A DNA stretch of 64,000 nt, taken from Macquaria australasica. Lineage: Eukaryota > Chordata > Actinopteri > Centrarchiformes > Percichthyidae. Every line of letters begins with the position of its first letter. Position 1 is the stretch's first letter. A program made the translations under genes and the position numbers. The DNA is taken from contig SEMN01000582.1 of assembly GCA_005408345.1 (NCBI GenBank), positions 222,501 to 286,500 on the forward strand, read 5' to 3'. This document shows, one piece after another, positions 1 through 10,943 of this stretch. The notes below the pieces were generated by a model. That model saw only the letters and a list, made by a program, of their open reading frames with translations. It had not been told where the DNA came from and did not search any database.

Positions 1-308
1 AACTCACTGCTATAGTGTTAGGTTCAAGAGTACTTGGCAATCACATGGATTTATACTGTACTAGTACTACATTATATTGTACCTTTGACTAAACTGTAAG
101 ATCAGAACTACTATAAGATTTTTATACAACTAGAATTTAACCAGGTTGTGTTTTTCTTAAGTTTGTTAAAGATATTTTGTGCCAATATTAAATATTTTTT
201 AGTTACACATTTTCAGAGGTGCTCATGAGCAAGGCACTTAAATTGTGGAAGACCGCATCAGGCAGAGATATGGATGTCCTTTCAGAAAAAATAATGGTTG
301 ACCGTCAC
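1..308 (-). other. Intron of the SLC26 gene
   Basis: The sequence lies downstream of the exon-3 donor (GTGACG at 303-308 on the minus strand) and contains no recognisable coding exon. It is AT-rich. Confidence 0.6.
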
Positions 309-1260
309 CGATGGAAAGGTGTCTGGAAGTGCCGAAGATGAAGTAGATGACCAAAGGATAGACAGAGGTGTAAAGACCAAACACTGGAGGAACTCCCACC
401 AACATTGCGTTGGCCATACCTGGGAAAGAAGAAGAGAGGTGGAGGTGAAAGGCATGCCTTAAATGAACAGCAAAGTGCATATTACTAAAAGCAAAGGAAA
501 TTGTTCAGAAATTTCCTAAAGCCACTTTATTTTCAGACTGGTGACTATGCATGAAAGGGGGGGTTTTAGAGGGTTTCGAGGTCTCTGCCCTCATGAAACA
601 TTCTCTTCCTACCAAGCATTACAGACACTGCCAAATATCACCTATCTTTGTAGATGGAGTTGCTACCTCATGTGCATGTATTCATCCAGTGGTACATTTT
701 CATATATGATTGCATTCTCAACTTGCACCCTTCTACAGCTATGACTGCAGTCATAGTTGTTATGATCCTGGAAACAATAGTTGAGTGAAAAAGCGTCCAC
801 GCCTTAAAGCTAGAAAATACACTGCAATGGACCATGTTATTGTTTTATATGGTTGATTATTGATCAGGTCTCTCTTGGAAATCATAGTACAAATCTCAGA
901 GAGATTTAAAATTACAGGTTAAACGAAAAAAAAAATTCAAGATGTGTCTTCAAACATCATCAATAGACCAATTTATGTGGAGCAATGATAAAAAAGATGT
1001 CAAGTGTGACACCTTCGGAAAGGTGCGTGAATTTCTTATGGAAGCTTTGGACTCTTTATGTGATTGATTATGATCATCTGTTGCTGCATCCTCACCCTGT
1101 GGCAGCTGCATGATCCCGACACTGACTCCAGACACCAGGTCTCCAATGATGTTTTCTCTGATGGAGTAGCGAGGCAGCCATGACAGGACAGGAAAAAAGC
1201 CCATCAGGAAGCTCTTCAACCTGGGACCAGAACACCTGGAGGAACACACACACACACACA

Positions 1261-1320
<60 letters not shown>

Positions 1321-1556
1321 GTTTAAGGCCATAGAGATTCAGATAAAGGGCCTTAATCATGTGTTAGCCCTAAAAACTGGCTGAGGGCCCAAACCTACCC
1401 TTTGACTCACCAACACTGTGCTTTCACCCAATCCAAAAATGACAGGGATTTCTTTTCTAACCTCTCCCCAAGGACGTCCACCTGTGCTTCGTCCAGGGCA
1501 ATGGGGAGATAAGGCTGCCTGTAGTGAGGAAGGCCATTTCGCTCAACGCTGTCCAT
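309..1556 (-). CDS. slc26a6: SLC26-family anion exchanger, 5' three coding exons (partial; slc26a6-like)
   Basis: SLC26 proteins exchange chloride, bicarbonate, oxalate or sulfate at the plasma membrane. Exons read on the minus strand: 1462-1556 (ATG at 1556, first base of the exon, beginning MDSVERNGLPHYRQP), 1096-1235 and 309-419. All three junctions are GT-AG and phases agree (2, then 1). The second exon encodes the conserved FFPVLSWLPRYSIRENIIGD stretch and ends in IMQLPQG. The third carries GVPPVFGLYTSVYPL and FGTSRHLSIG, the SLC26 signature around the first membrane helices. The rest of the transporter and the STAS domain lie left of the window. The paralogue is assigned from the proximity of celsr3, as in mammals, so family is near certain and paralogue probable. 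A 5' non-coding exon must lie upstream because an acceptor (TTTCAG) directly precedes the ATG; I could not place it. Confidence 0.8.
1244..1318. repeat. (CA)n microsatellite, about 75 bp
   Basis: Near-perfect CA dinucleotide run with one CATACA interruption. On the transcribed (minus) strand it is a UG tract ending less than 10 nt before the acceptor of SLC26 coding exon 2 at 1236. Confidence 0.97.
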
Positions 1557-2727
1557 CTGAAACCAGTGTCAAAGATTACTGGCAGTATAGTCAAGTTTCA
1601 CTTTGTTCTGTTTGTGTTTAATGTGTCTCGTGCACTTTTCTTTGTGCGTGTAAAATGTGTGTAAAGTTACATGACAAAGAAGAAGACGAGTAGTAGCAAC
1701 TGTAGATAACCAAAACAAACCAAAGCAGTGAGAGAAAAGGGCTGACCGAATCTATATCAGCATGAAGCTTTGAGTACAAAGTTCCCATGTGCGACACCGT
1801 GCGTATATGAGGAACACACACCCACACACACACACACACACACACACAGCTCCACAAACTCTCACGTGAGTCGGGGAAGGTAGAGAACAACCTTGACCTC
1901 TGCACATTACAGCCAGTTTACAGCCCCTTTTCTCCTCCCCTTCACACATTCAGTATGTCTGAATGCCTCTATTATCACAGCCCAGCTTTCAGAGACTCAT
2001 GGTCTGAATGTGTTTGAGTGTGTGTGTGTGTGTATGTGTAAAAGAGGGAGACAGAGAGAAAGTGAGAGCGAGCGAGAGAGAAAGAGAGCAAATGAGAAAG
2101 AGAAATATTTTTCTATCATCTATTTTAATGCATCCCACTTTGCACAATGGATAATTCTTGAGAGTCATTCCAACTGAGAAAATGTGAAATTAATTGAAAG
2201 ACTGACATGGGGGAAACAAAGAATGAGAGGCACATGTAGGCCTACATAGAAACAGAAAATAGAGGAAAAGATTATGCTTTATTTCCACTGTTGTTTTATT
2301 GTCTTTTTAATCTCACTGCAATAAGATATTGGAATGATGTGTGAAAAATCTCCAACAACAGCAAATTGTTAAAAAATTAAAGTCCATGATTATACACGGC
2401 TGGATTGTTAAAAATAGGAAACGCTAGTTTAGGTCATTAAAAGTAAAGCATGCCCTCTACAGAAACTGTATCAACATAAAATTCAAGAAAAAATGTCAAA
2501 CTCTTTTGACTTACAAAGTCAGCAACTTCAGGTTATATATTTACCTTTAGGAAAATACAGTTAGTTCAATATGTTCAAAAGTTCAAACCCAAAATGCAGT
2601 ATTTCAAAACATGATACACAGTGATCAAACGAGATACCAAAGCAGTTTCATTTGTTCACAGTAAATATATTCCTATTCCTAGGAATAGGAAAATACAAGA
2701 ATTAACTGTCCATGCAGCACTGATCCT
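1557..2727. other. Upstream region of the SLC26 gene, no exon assigned
   Basis: It holds a CA run at 1814-1848, a short GT run near 2020-2036 followed by GAGA-rich sequence to about 2100, and otherwise AT-rich unique DNA. The SLC26 promoter and 5' non-coding exon should lie here, but no decisive signal was seen. No convincing coding exon on either strand. Confidence 0.5.
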
Positions 2728-5346
2728 TCAGAAGTGTATCTGTCTCAAAAGCAGCATGAGGTTTCTGATGCGTTCGGCACGGCAGCGAGGCGACTGGTGC
2801 AGCGGCAGCTCGAAGAAAGAGAAGGTGAAGCTCCGAGAGAAACTGAGGTTAGTGACGGGATGCAGCGGTGGGAGACGGGGGGGTCGAGGCACCCGACGCT
2901 GGGGTAACACCCTCCGCCTCGCCCGCAATCCTCTACCCCCTCCACCTGCAGAGACAGAGGATGATAGACATGGATGAAGTGAAAGAAAATGTTTTGGTTA
3001 GGAATATAGATTTCTTTTTCTTTTTTTCTTTTTTTTTTTGCCAAACTTCCTTTTCCAAGAATGAACTTACACTGTCAACAGACAGTTGTTAAATATATTG
3101 CCACATACAGACATTACCACAAAACTATGAAAATGGACAGGTCCTGTGTTAATCAAAATCCTAAAAATGTAATTTTACACTTAGTAAAAGATAAAGCTAC
3201 TTTAGCTGCAGACAGGACTTAAAAGGCCTACACCCATGGCCAACCCACACAGCTGTTTTCACTTGCCTGATTCGACCTCCTCTCAGGACTGAGCGATCAT
3301 GGAGATTGCGCTTAATAAACACCTCCCTCACTCTCCTGAAAACTTTTTTTGGTTCTTAACATACCTCTTTCACTGGAGACATTTTGACGTGTTGTAGGAA
3401 GAAAAGCATGGGCGTAAATAATATTAAGCGTTATAGTTACTGGGTCCTGTAACTAACTAACTATCATTAGGGCTCGTTCAATTCAGGTTCCCCAGTAAGT
3501 CATGACAGTGTGACAGTGAGCCAGCATGCACAATACCAGGACCTGAAGCAGCTGAAGCAGCTAAATGGAATTCAGCCATCATTCATTTTGTTATTTACAC
3601 AAGTGCTTTTCCTGTTGTGTCAAAATGTCTGTGAAACAAATCTAGCTAAGTTAGCTAGTGCTAATGTTATCGTAACTGTTCCCACTCAGGGAAAGTGCAG
3701 TTAAAAGTTATTGTGTTGCACATGGTAATACTGGGTTTGTCAGTTAACATTCAAGCACCCATTTAGCATTAATTATGAAAAAAGAATATTTAGTAATGGT
3801 TATGAGCTGTATCCAAGTCTCAATGAACTATCAGTAAAAAAGCAACATCTCTTGGAAGGATGTGACCTCAACTGAATGTTTTGTTCTTGTGTTGCTTTTG
3901 TCTATGAGGCAGTATAAAATTTACTTACAGAAATCAAAAAAAGTAAAAATACTTTTGAAATTATTTAAAAAAAATACAATCTTTTAGCTTTGTTACATTG
4001 TTAGATGCGAACATGACTGGCCCTTGTTCCAGACATACCTGCACTGTCCTGAGGGACGACAACAGGTGAAGGTGGAACCTCAGAGTTAAAACTTGAACTT
4101 GAAACTTCTTCGTCTTCGTTCTGTCTCCCACGATGAGGGCTGGACGGCGTGGGCTGAGTAGCAGGAGGGGGTGGAGGTGGAGGTGGGGGGATTGAGGTAA
4201 AGGAGGATTCGGAGAGAGCCAGGCCTCCCCAAGGCGTCATGGTGGTGTCTGAGAGGAGGATGGAAGAAGGCCCCGGATGAGAGGGTGATGATGTTTGCTG
4301 CTGGCTGCGTTTTCGGTGATTAGCCTGACGGGGGCGCTGGAGAGCCGGGGAGGAGAGAGGTGGTTTGGCTGTGGTAAAAAAAAAGAGGTATAGGAGGAAA
4401 AAAGAAAAGATACAAGGTAGATAAATTGTTGTGGTCTGGCTTAAAACACCATGTAAGCAAACATCTGTCCTGATGAAGTGTCCTTCAGCAAGACATACTG
4501 AATCCCTACTTTTTACTTTTTACATTTCTGATGGCAATTTTAAAGCAGCACAAAGCAACTTTGTGTCTCAAGTAGGAGGAATAGAAAATGTATTGAATTT
4601 TTAAAAGTGAATGACTTATCACCCCGAAACAATGTAATATAACATCAGTGCTGTATCCCAAATCCATTATATATACTGGGCCTACTACTACTATAAATAA
4701 TATATATGTAGTTCACAGCGCACTATGGCAGTAAGTATTTGAGAAATGTCTAGTTTTTTTTCTAACAGGAAATGGTACAAGCATCAACAGACTGCATCAA
4801 CTGCAGTTTTGGAAACAATTCAAACTTGATAGTAACATTTCATTAGTGAAAGATGGTGTCAATTAAATATTTTCCACAAATAAATCACTACATTTTCTTA
4901 AACTGGTGTGCATTCAGCAATATTGTCTCAAGGACCACAGAGTTTGAATTATCTGGATATCATCATGAAAACTGATTTCATGCAAAGTGTGAAAACCATC
5001 AGTAAATGGCCTGCTGTACAACAGGTATAATCAATACTTCCTATTTTCATTTAAGAAATCTGATTTATGTTACATTAAAGCCCCTCTTTGTAGGATTTGA
5101 AAATGTTGAAAACTTGAGTGACTCCCAATCATTAGGTTATGTTAGGTTAGGTATAATAATAAAATGACAGCCATTAACTGATGATCAAGTGTCTCCAAAG
5201 CATGTTTGTGCATTCTCCCTGCTCCTGCAGCATAATAGCTTCTGTAAATGGAGAGGTGAGTGAGTCATGAGAGGATCACCTGTTGTTTTACTCCCAGATG
5301 AACCAATGAGGGGCAGTCGTTCCCGTGACATCACCAATCCGGGAGC
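2728..5346 (-). CDS. Unidentified proline/serine-rich protein, last three coding exons
   Basis: Three minus-strand exons join in one open frame: 5280-5346 (phase 0 in, 1 out), 4039-4368 (1 in, 1 out) and 2728-2945 (terminal, TGA at 2728-2730). Acceptors are CCTTCAG, TACCACAG and TCTCTGCAG; donors are GTGATC and GTATGT. The joined peptide has an internal Met in the first exon (MSRERLPLIGSSGS), a Ser/Pro/Gln-rich middle with a run of nine prolines and an acidic NEDEE patch, an Arg-rich segment, and a conserved-looking C-terminus with SFSRSFTFSFFELPL and ends in LLLRQIHF. Phase agreement over both introns and retained openness argue for a real gene. I do not recognise the family and could not find upstream exons up to wdr6, so the start is unknown; a start at the internal Met would give about 200 residues. 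Confidence 0.6.
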
Positions 5347-7154
5347 CTGAAGGCAGAAATAAGTGTGGCTATTTCACCATTGACATACTCACACTTGTAG
5401 CAAACACGTTTATAGTTTACAGTGTGCCTCTTTCATCATACACACAGTGAACTGCAGGAGCAGTTCATATACACTGCAATACAAACATGCAATGATTTTG
5501 AGTGACAGTTTCGGCATGGCTCTAGGGATGGTAATGTAGGTCGGTCAGTTCACCACTTTGGTCCAGACATTCATGGTCCCCACAGGATGAACACTGACTT
5601 TGGTGAACCCCTGACTCTAGCAACACCAGCAGGTCTGCAGTTTTCAGTTATCCAGTTATTCTTATTCTTCTATTATTAATATCTCAACATTTACTAGATA
5701 GATTTGCGCAACATGATAAACATGACCTGCTCGCATTGTCACTGAGCATGTTAGCATGCTGACGTTAACATTTGAATATATGCACTGCTGTAGAGTCTTA
5801 GTCTTGTTTCTTAATCTCTAATACGTTTTTGAAATACCCTGAAAACAAAGATATAGGACTGCAAACATAACCACACAAAAAAAGGAAAAACTTATGGGTT
5901 TAAAACTGTAAGGAAACTGCTTTTTACGTGAGAAAGAAACTCTTTAAGAACACATTAGAACAAAAAAGGAGATGCAACAGAATGTATACACACTGTCTAC
6001 AATGCATGCTGTTTTGTGCTGTGGTTTAAGCAAATAGCAAATAATTCAGCACGTGTAAGCTCATGATGAACTTTAGAGTCTCAGCAATCTTGCTAAAAAC
6101 ATTCAGTTCAGTCAAATTAGCTCTTTTGTGACTGTGAGTGACAGTTTGAAAAGGGAAATGAGTAAAGGTCTGTGCTCTGTCCTTGCACCAAAGAGAGAAC
6201 GATAAGAAAAATCCTCTAAAATGAAGGACATCAAGTGTATAAAAAGCTAGCATTTCAAAGTTGCAGATTAGGGTTACGGTAAAAGACAGGAAATAAACAC
6301 AGTGAATGGCACATCGTCAGAAATAGTGAGGGAAAGCTGTGAGAGAGAGTGCGTATGTACCTCTTTGATGGGTGTTAATTTTCACTCTGTACTTTGACAG
6401 CAAAATAGAAGTCACTTCCTCTCTCTCCACATGTTGTTTGAAGACTGAAGATGACTAATTCGGATCTTTTTAAAAAAACACAGTCTTCCCTTAAAACTCA
6501 AAATTAATCCCAGACATACATCCTGGTCTTGGAAAGCACCTTCCTCTCTGTCTCATCTTACACTCCCTCACTCATCAAACAGTCATTTCCTTCATTTTTC
6601 TGCCTCATCTCTCCTGTAATTTCCTCTCCTGTCTTTTCCTCTTTCTCTTCTGTGACCCAACAAACACCAGCAGTGATGCAGCAGGTGCCTTCTCCATTTC
6701 TCCCCCCCCCTTCTCCCTCCTCACCTTTGCCTTGTCAGCACTGGTGCTTTCGCTCTCCCTCCTCTCTTCTCTCTCACTCTTTTTTTGATAGTGGTGGTTA
6801 CGCTATCTCATTTTCTTTCTCTCCCTGGGAACGAAGGTGAGAGGGGTGCACCTTCCTTTCTTTTTGTTTGTGGCAGGGGTAATGAACATGGGAGTTTTCA
6901 TTCTCTCTTCTCTCTCTCTCTGTCCCTCCTTTTTTCCATCTTTTCTCCTCCTCTCTCTCTTTCCTCCCCTTCACTGTTCATTTTCAGGGTGACATTAGCT
7001 TTCCTTCGTCCTCTCTCTTCCTCCTTCTTTCCACTTGGAGTGGATGGTGGTGAGATGAGTGCTTGACAAAAGGCAATGTGAGATGAGACTAAAATATTAA
7101 AATATTCATGAATACCTGCAGTCGGCCCCTTCATGGGCTCTGACCCCCATCTAG

Positions 7155-7156
<2 letters not shown>

Positions 7157-7199
<43 letters not shown>
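7157..7199. repeat. (CA)n microsatellite
   Basis: About 21 uninterrupted CA units. Confidence 0.97.
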
Positions 7200-7202
<3 letters not shown>

Positions 7203-7739
7203 CTCTAATCTACAGTAAATGACATTTAACATGGCGCAGGGGAACATTTTGCTAACCGTCTTGCACTTCATCTGACACAGCTATATTTCCATACCAGGCA
7301 GACAGACACACACACACACAAATATGCAAATAATTGTGCATACAGTCCCATATCAGCCTGCCACTTATGCAGTATTAGCATTTCATATCACAACAAATTC
7401 TGCTTCAGCAGTACTAAATTAGCATTTCAGAAGACATGCACACAACATAATCCCAGTATGAGTGGGCATGGTTATACAAAGACTCACCTTCCACCAAACA
7501 CACACTCCATGTTCACACTCTTGACTTACTGGTGTATAAACATGGAGTCTTAATAATCCCAAACAAATACTATTTCCTAACTGTGGCTGGATACAAAACA
7601 CACACAAACACAAACACATTTTTCTACTGTACATTACACACAGTGAACAGTTCTGTTCTCAGCATTAATGCAAAATGTGACTAGAAAACCAAATAGCTGC
7701 AATACAAATAAATACACTGACACACACTTTGGTACTTCT

Positions 7740-7945
7740 ATACATGTGAGGACCATCACTGACCAATGTAATTACCTTGCCACTAATGGTAACCTTAACC
7801 GTCACAACTACACACCTACCCCCAACCTTTAACCTAATTGTAACCCTAAGCCTAATACAAAGTCGAAACCCCCAGACAGCCTTTGAAGAAGTGAGGCCAG
7901 ACAAAACTTCAAGGGTTAACACTCAAAATGGTCCTCACAAATACT
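7740..7945. mobile_element. Short inverted-repeat element with telomere-like core
   Basis: The ends GTGAGGACCAT (about 7746) and ATGGTCCTCAC (about 7928) are an exact inverted repeat. The interior contains degenerate CCTTAACC / TAACCCTAA motifs. This resembles abundant short non-autonomous repeats of fish genomes. A related element with CCCTAACCCTAAC-type sequence lies at about 35085-35345. Exact ends and target duplication were not resolved. Confidence 0.55.
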
Positions 7946-8074
7946 GTAAAAGTAGAACAGCAAACACACCTAATAAGGTCAATTCTCTGTACAGCAGCAG
8001 TTCCAAACATGTTTGGCCTGTGAGCCCTTGAAACCAACTAATGACCCATCATCACAGGTTATGTGTAGGAGTTA

Positions 8075-9640
8075 TAAATTAAAAACAGCTCCCTGCAATC
8101 TGGTTGTGTCCCAACTTATTTTAAACATGCAGTTGTTCAGCCTCTTCTGAAAAAAAAAATTAACCTTGATCCATCCCTTCCCAAAAACTACAGACCTATA
8201 TCTAAGCTGCCCTTTATCTCAAAGATATTAGAGAAAGTTGTTGCCAATCAGCTCACTACTGTTTTGACTGAACACAACATTTTAGATAAATTCCAATCTG
8301 GTTTCCGTCAGAAGCTCTTCTCAGAGTCTCCAATGATATATTGATGTCTTCTGATGTGGGTGAATGCTCCGTTTTGGTGTTGCTGGATCTTAGCGCAGCT
8401 TTTGATACTGTAGATCACAGCATCCTTACTGACAGGCTCAGGCAGTGGGTGGGTGTCTCTGGGAGCGCCCTGGACTGGTTCTCCTCCTATCTCTCAGATA
8501 GGAGTTTTTCTGTGTCACTTGGTCCCTACACATCTGAAACTGCTGCTCTTTCCTGTGGCGTGCCTCAGGCGTCTGTCTTGGGTCCTATTTTATTTGCTTT
8601 ATACATGCTTCCCTTGGGCCATATTATTAGCACATTTGAAGGAATTTCTTATCACTGCTACGCTGATGATATCCAGCTGTATGTCTCGTTTAAGCCTGAT
8701 GACACAGACAAACTGATTGTTTTGCATGATTGTCTGACTGCCATTAAGGACTGGATGGCTAACAATTTCTTACAGTTGAATTCAGATAAGACAGAGGTCC
8801 TCATTATTGGTTCAAATAGCATAGCTTCCAAGGTTGCTCAGTGTATTGGGTCCCTTTCTTCTGCTGTACAGTCAAATCTTAGAAATCTTGGTGTTATGTT
8901 TGATCAGGCTATGTACTTCGAACAACACGTCAAATCATTGACCCGTACATGTTTTTTCCATCTATGAAACATTGCCAAAGTCCATTGTATCTCAAGCTGA
9001 GCTAGAGATGATCATTCATGCTTTTATATCATCCCGGCTAGACTACTGCAATTCCATTTTCACCTGCCTCAGCAAATCGTCTCTGGATCGCCTTCAAATG
9101 GTCCAGAACGCTGCTGCAAGGCTGTTGACCCGGTCCAGCAGGACAATTCATATCAAACCCATTTTATCTTCCCTACACTGGCTTCCCATCAAGTTCCGGA
9201 TTCATTTTAAGGTTTTTGTTCTTACGTATAGAGCCCTGCATGGTCAGGCACCAGTGCACATCTCTCACTGAGGTCTTCTGACAAGGGCTTACTGGTTGTT
9301 CCTCGTGCCCGGCTAAAAACAAAAGGTGATCGTGCCTTTGAAGTGGTTGCTCCAACATTGTGGAACGCCCTCCCTATAGACATACGATCTGCGGTCTCTG
9401 TTGATGCCTTTAAAAAACAGCTGAAGACTTATTTATTTAAACTGGCCTTTGTATAGTCTGGTGCTGTATGAATTGGTTGATGGTGTTTTTAAGGTCTGGT
9501 TGCCTATGTTTTATTGCTTGTTTCTTTTTATTGTTGCTATTGTCTTATTTTTTACTTTTGTACTTTTGTGAATCACTTTGTGATCTTGCTCTGTGAAAGG
9601 TGCTATACTAAATAAACTTTACTTACTTACTTACTTATAA
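8075..9640 (+). mobile_element. L2-type LINE, 5'-truncated and decayed
   Basis: Translation gives non-LTR reverse transcriptase motifs in order: NYRPISKLPFISKILEKV and FQSGFR before 8320, then LLDLSAAFDTVDH, GVPQASVLGPILF, the catalytic CYADDIQLY box, and the C-terminal SRLDYCNSIF and LQMVQNAAARLL blocks. The 3' end reads GGTGCTATACTAAATAAAC then (CTTA)n, the usual L2/CR1-clade tail. It is broken: a deletion after FQSGFRQK near 8310, a TGA within the RT domain at about 8965 where related elements have Arg, and a deletion with stop at 9269-9271 after HISH. Non-functional. Confidence 0.9.
8341..9271 (+). pseudogene. Reverse transcriptase pseudogene of the L2-like element
   Basis: The RT frame is split by a single in-frame TGA at about 8965: 8341-8967 encodes the palm with the YADD box, and the same frame continues with NIAKVHCISQAELEMIIHAF. 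A CGA-to-TGA change (CpG decay) explains the stop. The second block ends at 9271 where part of the C-terminus is missing, followed in the next frame by GLLVVPRARL. Confidence 0.85.
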
Positions 9641-10943
9641 GTTGTTCAACCAGTGATTTTTCCTTCTCAGATTGTCATTTAAATACATTTAGAGGTCTGA
9701 AGATGCTAAACTATGCAACATTTCACAAAAAAGAGCAATTATTAGAGAAAAATCCTCCCTAAATCATAATTTTTGGAAGCTTAAATGTGCTTTTTTATTT
9801 TATGTCTTATTATTTAGCAACACCTTCAGGGTTTCTGGCTCCCAGGCTATACCACAGCTCCACAGGACTGGTCAGTTGTACTCAGGGATTCTTCCCACTC
9901 TGCAGTGATTAATCAATCTCTCAACAACTCCTGCAGTGATTGTGACATTGCACTCACTTGTAATAGCTTATTTATATTCTTCTTTTTTTTTAAATGTATA
10001 CCACCACGTATTGTCTGCCAGTTTTAAGTCTATCATGGTGTCAGGACAATGTTTTTTGTGGGCATGTGTTATTGGGGGAAAAAAACCTCTTCACTTGAAC
10101 AATCTGGAGTTAAGTATCTTGCTCAAGGGCACATCGGGAATGGGTGTTAGGCAAGGGTGGCGTTTTCACAATAAACTAAATATAAACCATAAATCTCCCA
10201 ATTGCTTAGTGGGTTTTCTGTGTGGAGACATTTGGTAAAGGCAGTCATGGATTCTGCCTTATTCTTACTTATTTCCTGGCTGGTTGAGATGTAACATGCT
10301 GTATTAAAAATAACTCCTCTCATTTCAGCCATCTTTGTGCCGTGTGGTGCTATTCCCTGAAGGAAGCCACAGATGGCTCAAACACATCAGAGATGGTTTT
10401 AATGTTCTCTTAAAACAGCCATGATGATTTGAATTTGTCCCTGATGAGCACCAAATGCTTTTGGAGCTTTGTTACAAGCAGAAACGTAGCCTAATTCCAG
10501 GCCCCACATCTTTGAAATTTTGTTTGTTTGATTTTTTCAGGCTAGCAAAAATGAATGATGCTGTTGGTGATATTTCTGCTGGATCTACTGTCTGTTTTAG
10601 AAACAGACTTAATAATGTGCTTTTTATTGAATCTTCACTGAACCACCACAATTAATGGCTTACAAACTGCAATGTACCCCACAAATAATGAAGAAAGCTG
10701 GAGAATAAATAAACTTTATTAAAAACGTACTTTAAAAATTAACAATTAAAATTCATTTGATATCAATTCATACAACTGCAATCAAGGAATTTTAGTGAAT
10801 ATTCATAAATATTTTTTTAAAAATGTGTCCATTGAGAAAGTGACTGTTTGGACCACTGCCATCTTTTGATTCCACTTATGTTGACTTTTCTTGTAAAGTC
10901 ACTTTACTAACTCTGTGTTTCATCTTCTCTTTCTTTTTGTAGT
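9641..10943. other. Intergenic region / likely wdr6 3' UTR
   Basis: AT-rich DNA without coding exons. Candidate minus-strand poly(A) signals (AATAAA) lie at about 10623-10628 and 10714-10719 and could end the wdr6 transcript. A copy of the dispersed TGTCCTTGAGCAAG motif lies at 10107-10132 in reverse orientation. Confidence 0.5.

Larger units (their letters stand above)
5347..8070. other. Non-coding stretch with microsatellites and a short transposon
   Basis: No coding exon could be supported. It includes a pyrimidine-rich TCTCTC/CTTCC tract around 6540-7060 that gives spurious open frames, a CA microsatellite at 7157-7199 and the short inverted-repeat element at 7740-7945. Upstream exons of the unidentified proline-rich gene may lie here. 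Confidence 0.5.

Noticed and set aside
950..1360. Minus-strand open frame with a long Cys-Val repeat
   Set aside because: The CVCV run is only the translated CA microsatellite; the real exon ends at the 1236 acceptor.
6350..6412. Possible short minus-strand exon (VKINTHQR) before GTACAT
   Set aside because: Its phase does not match the downstream exon at 5346, and the matching frame contains a stop.
6529..7066. Plus-strand Ser/Pro/Phe-rich open frames
   Set aside because: They arise from a TCTCTC/CTTCC pyrimidine-rich tract and have no splice or homology support.
7081..7155. Possible 35-nt minus-strand exon (ends TGCAG, then GTATTC) for the proline-rich gene
   Set aside because: The phase needed to join the next exon introduces a stop codon.
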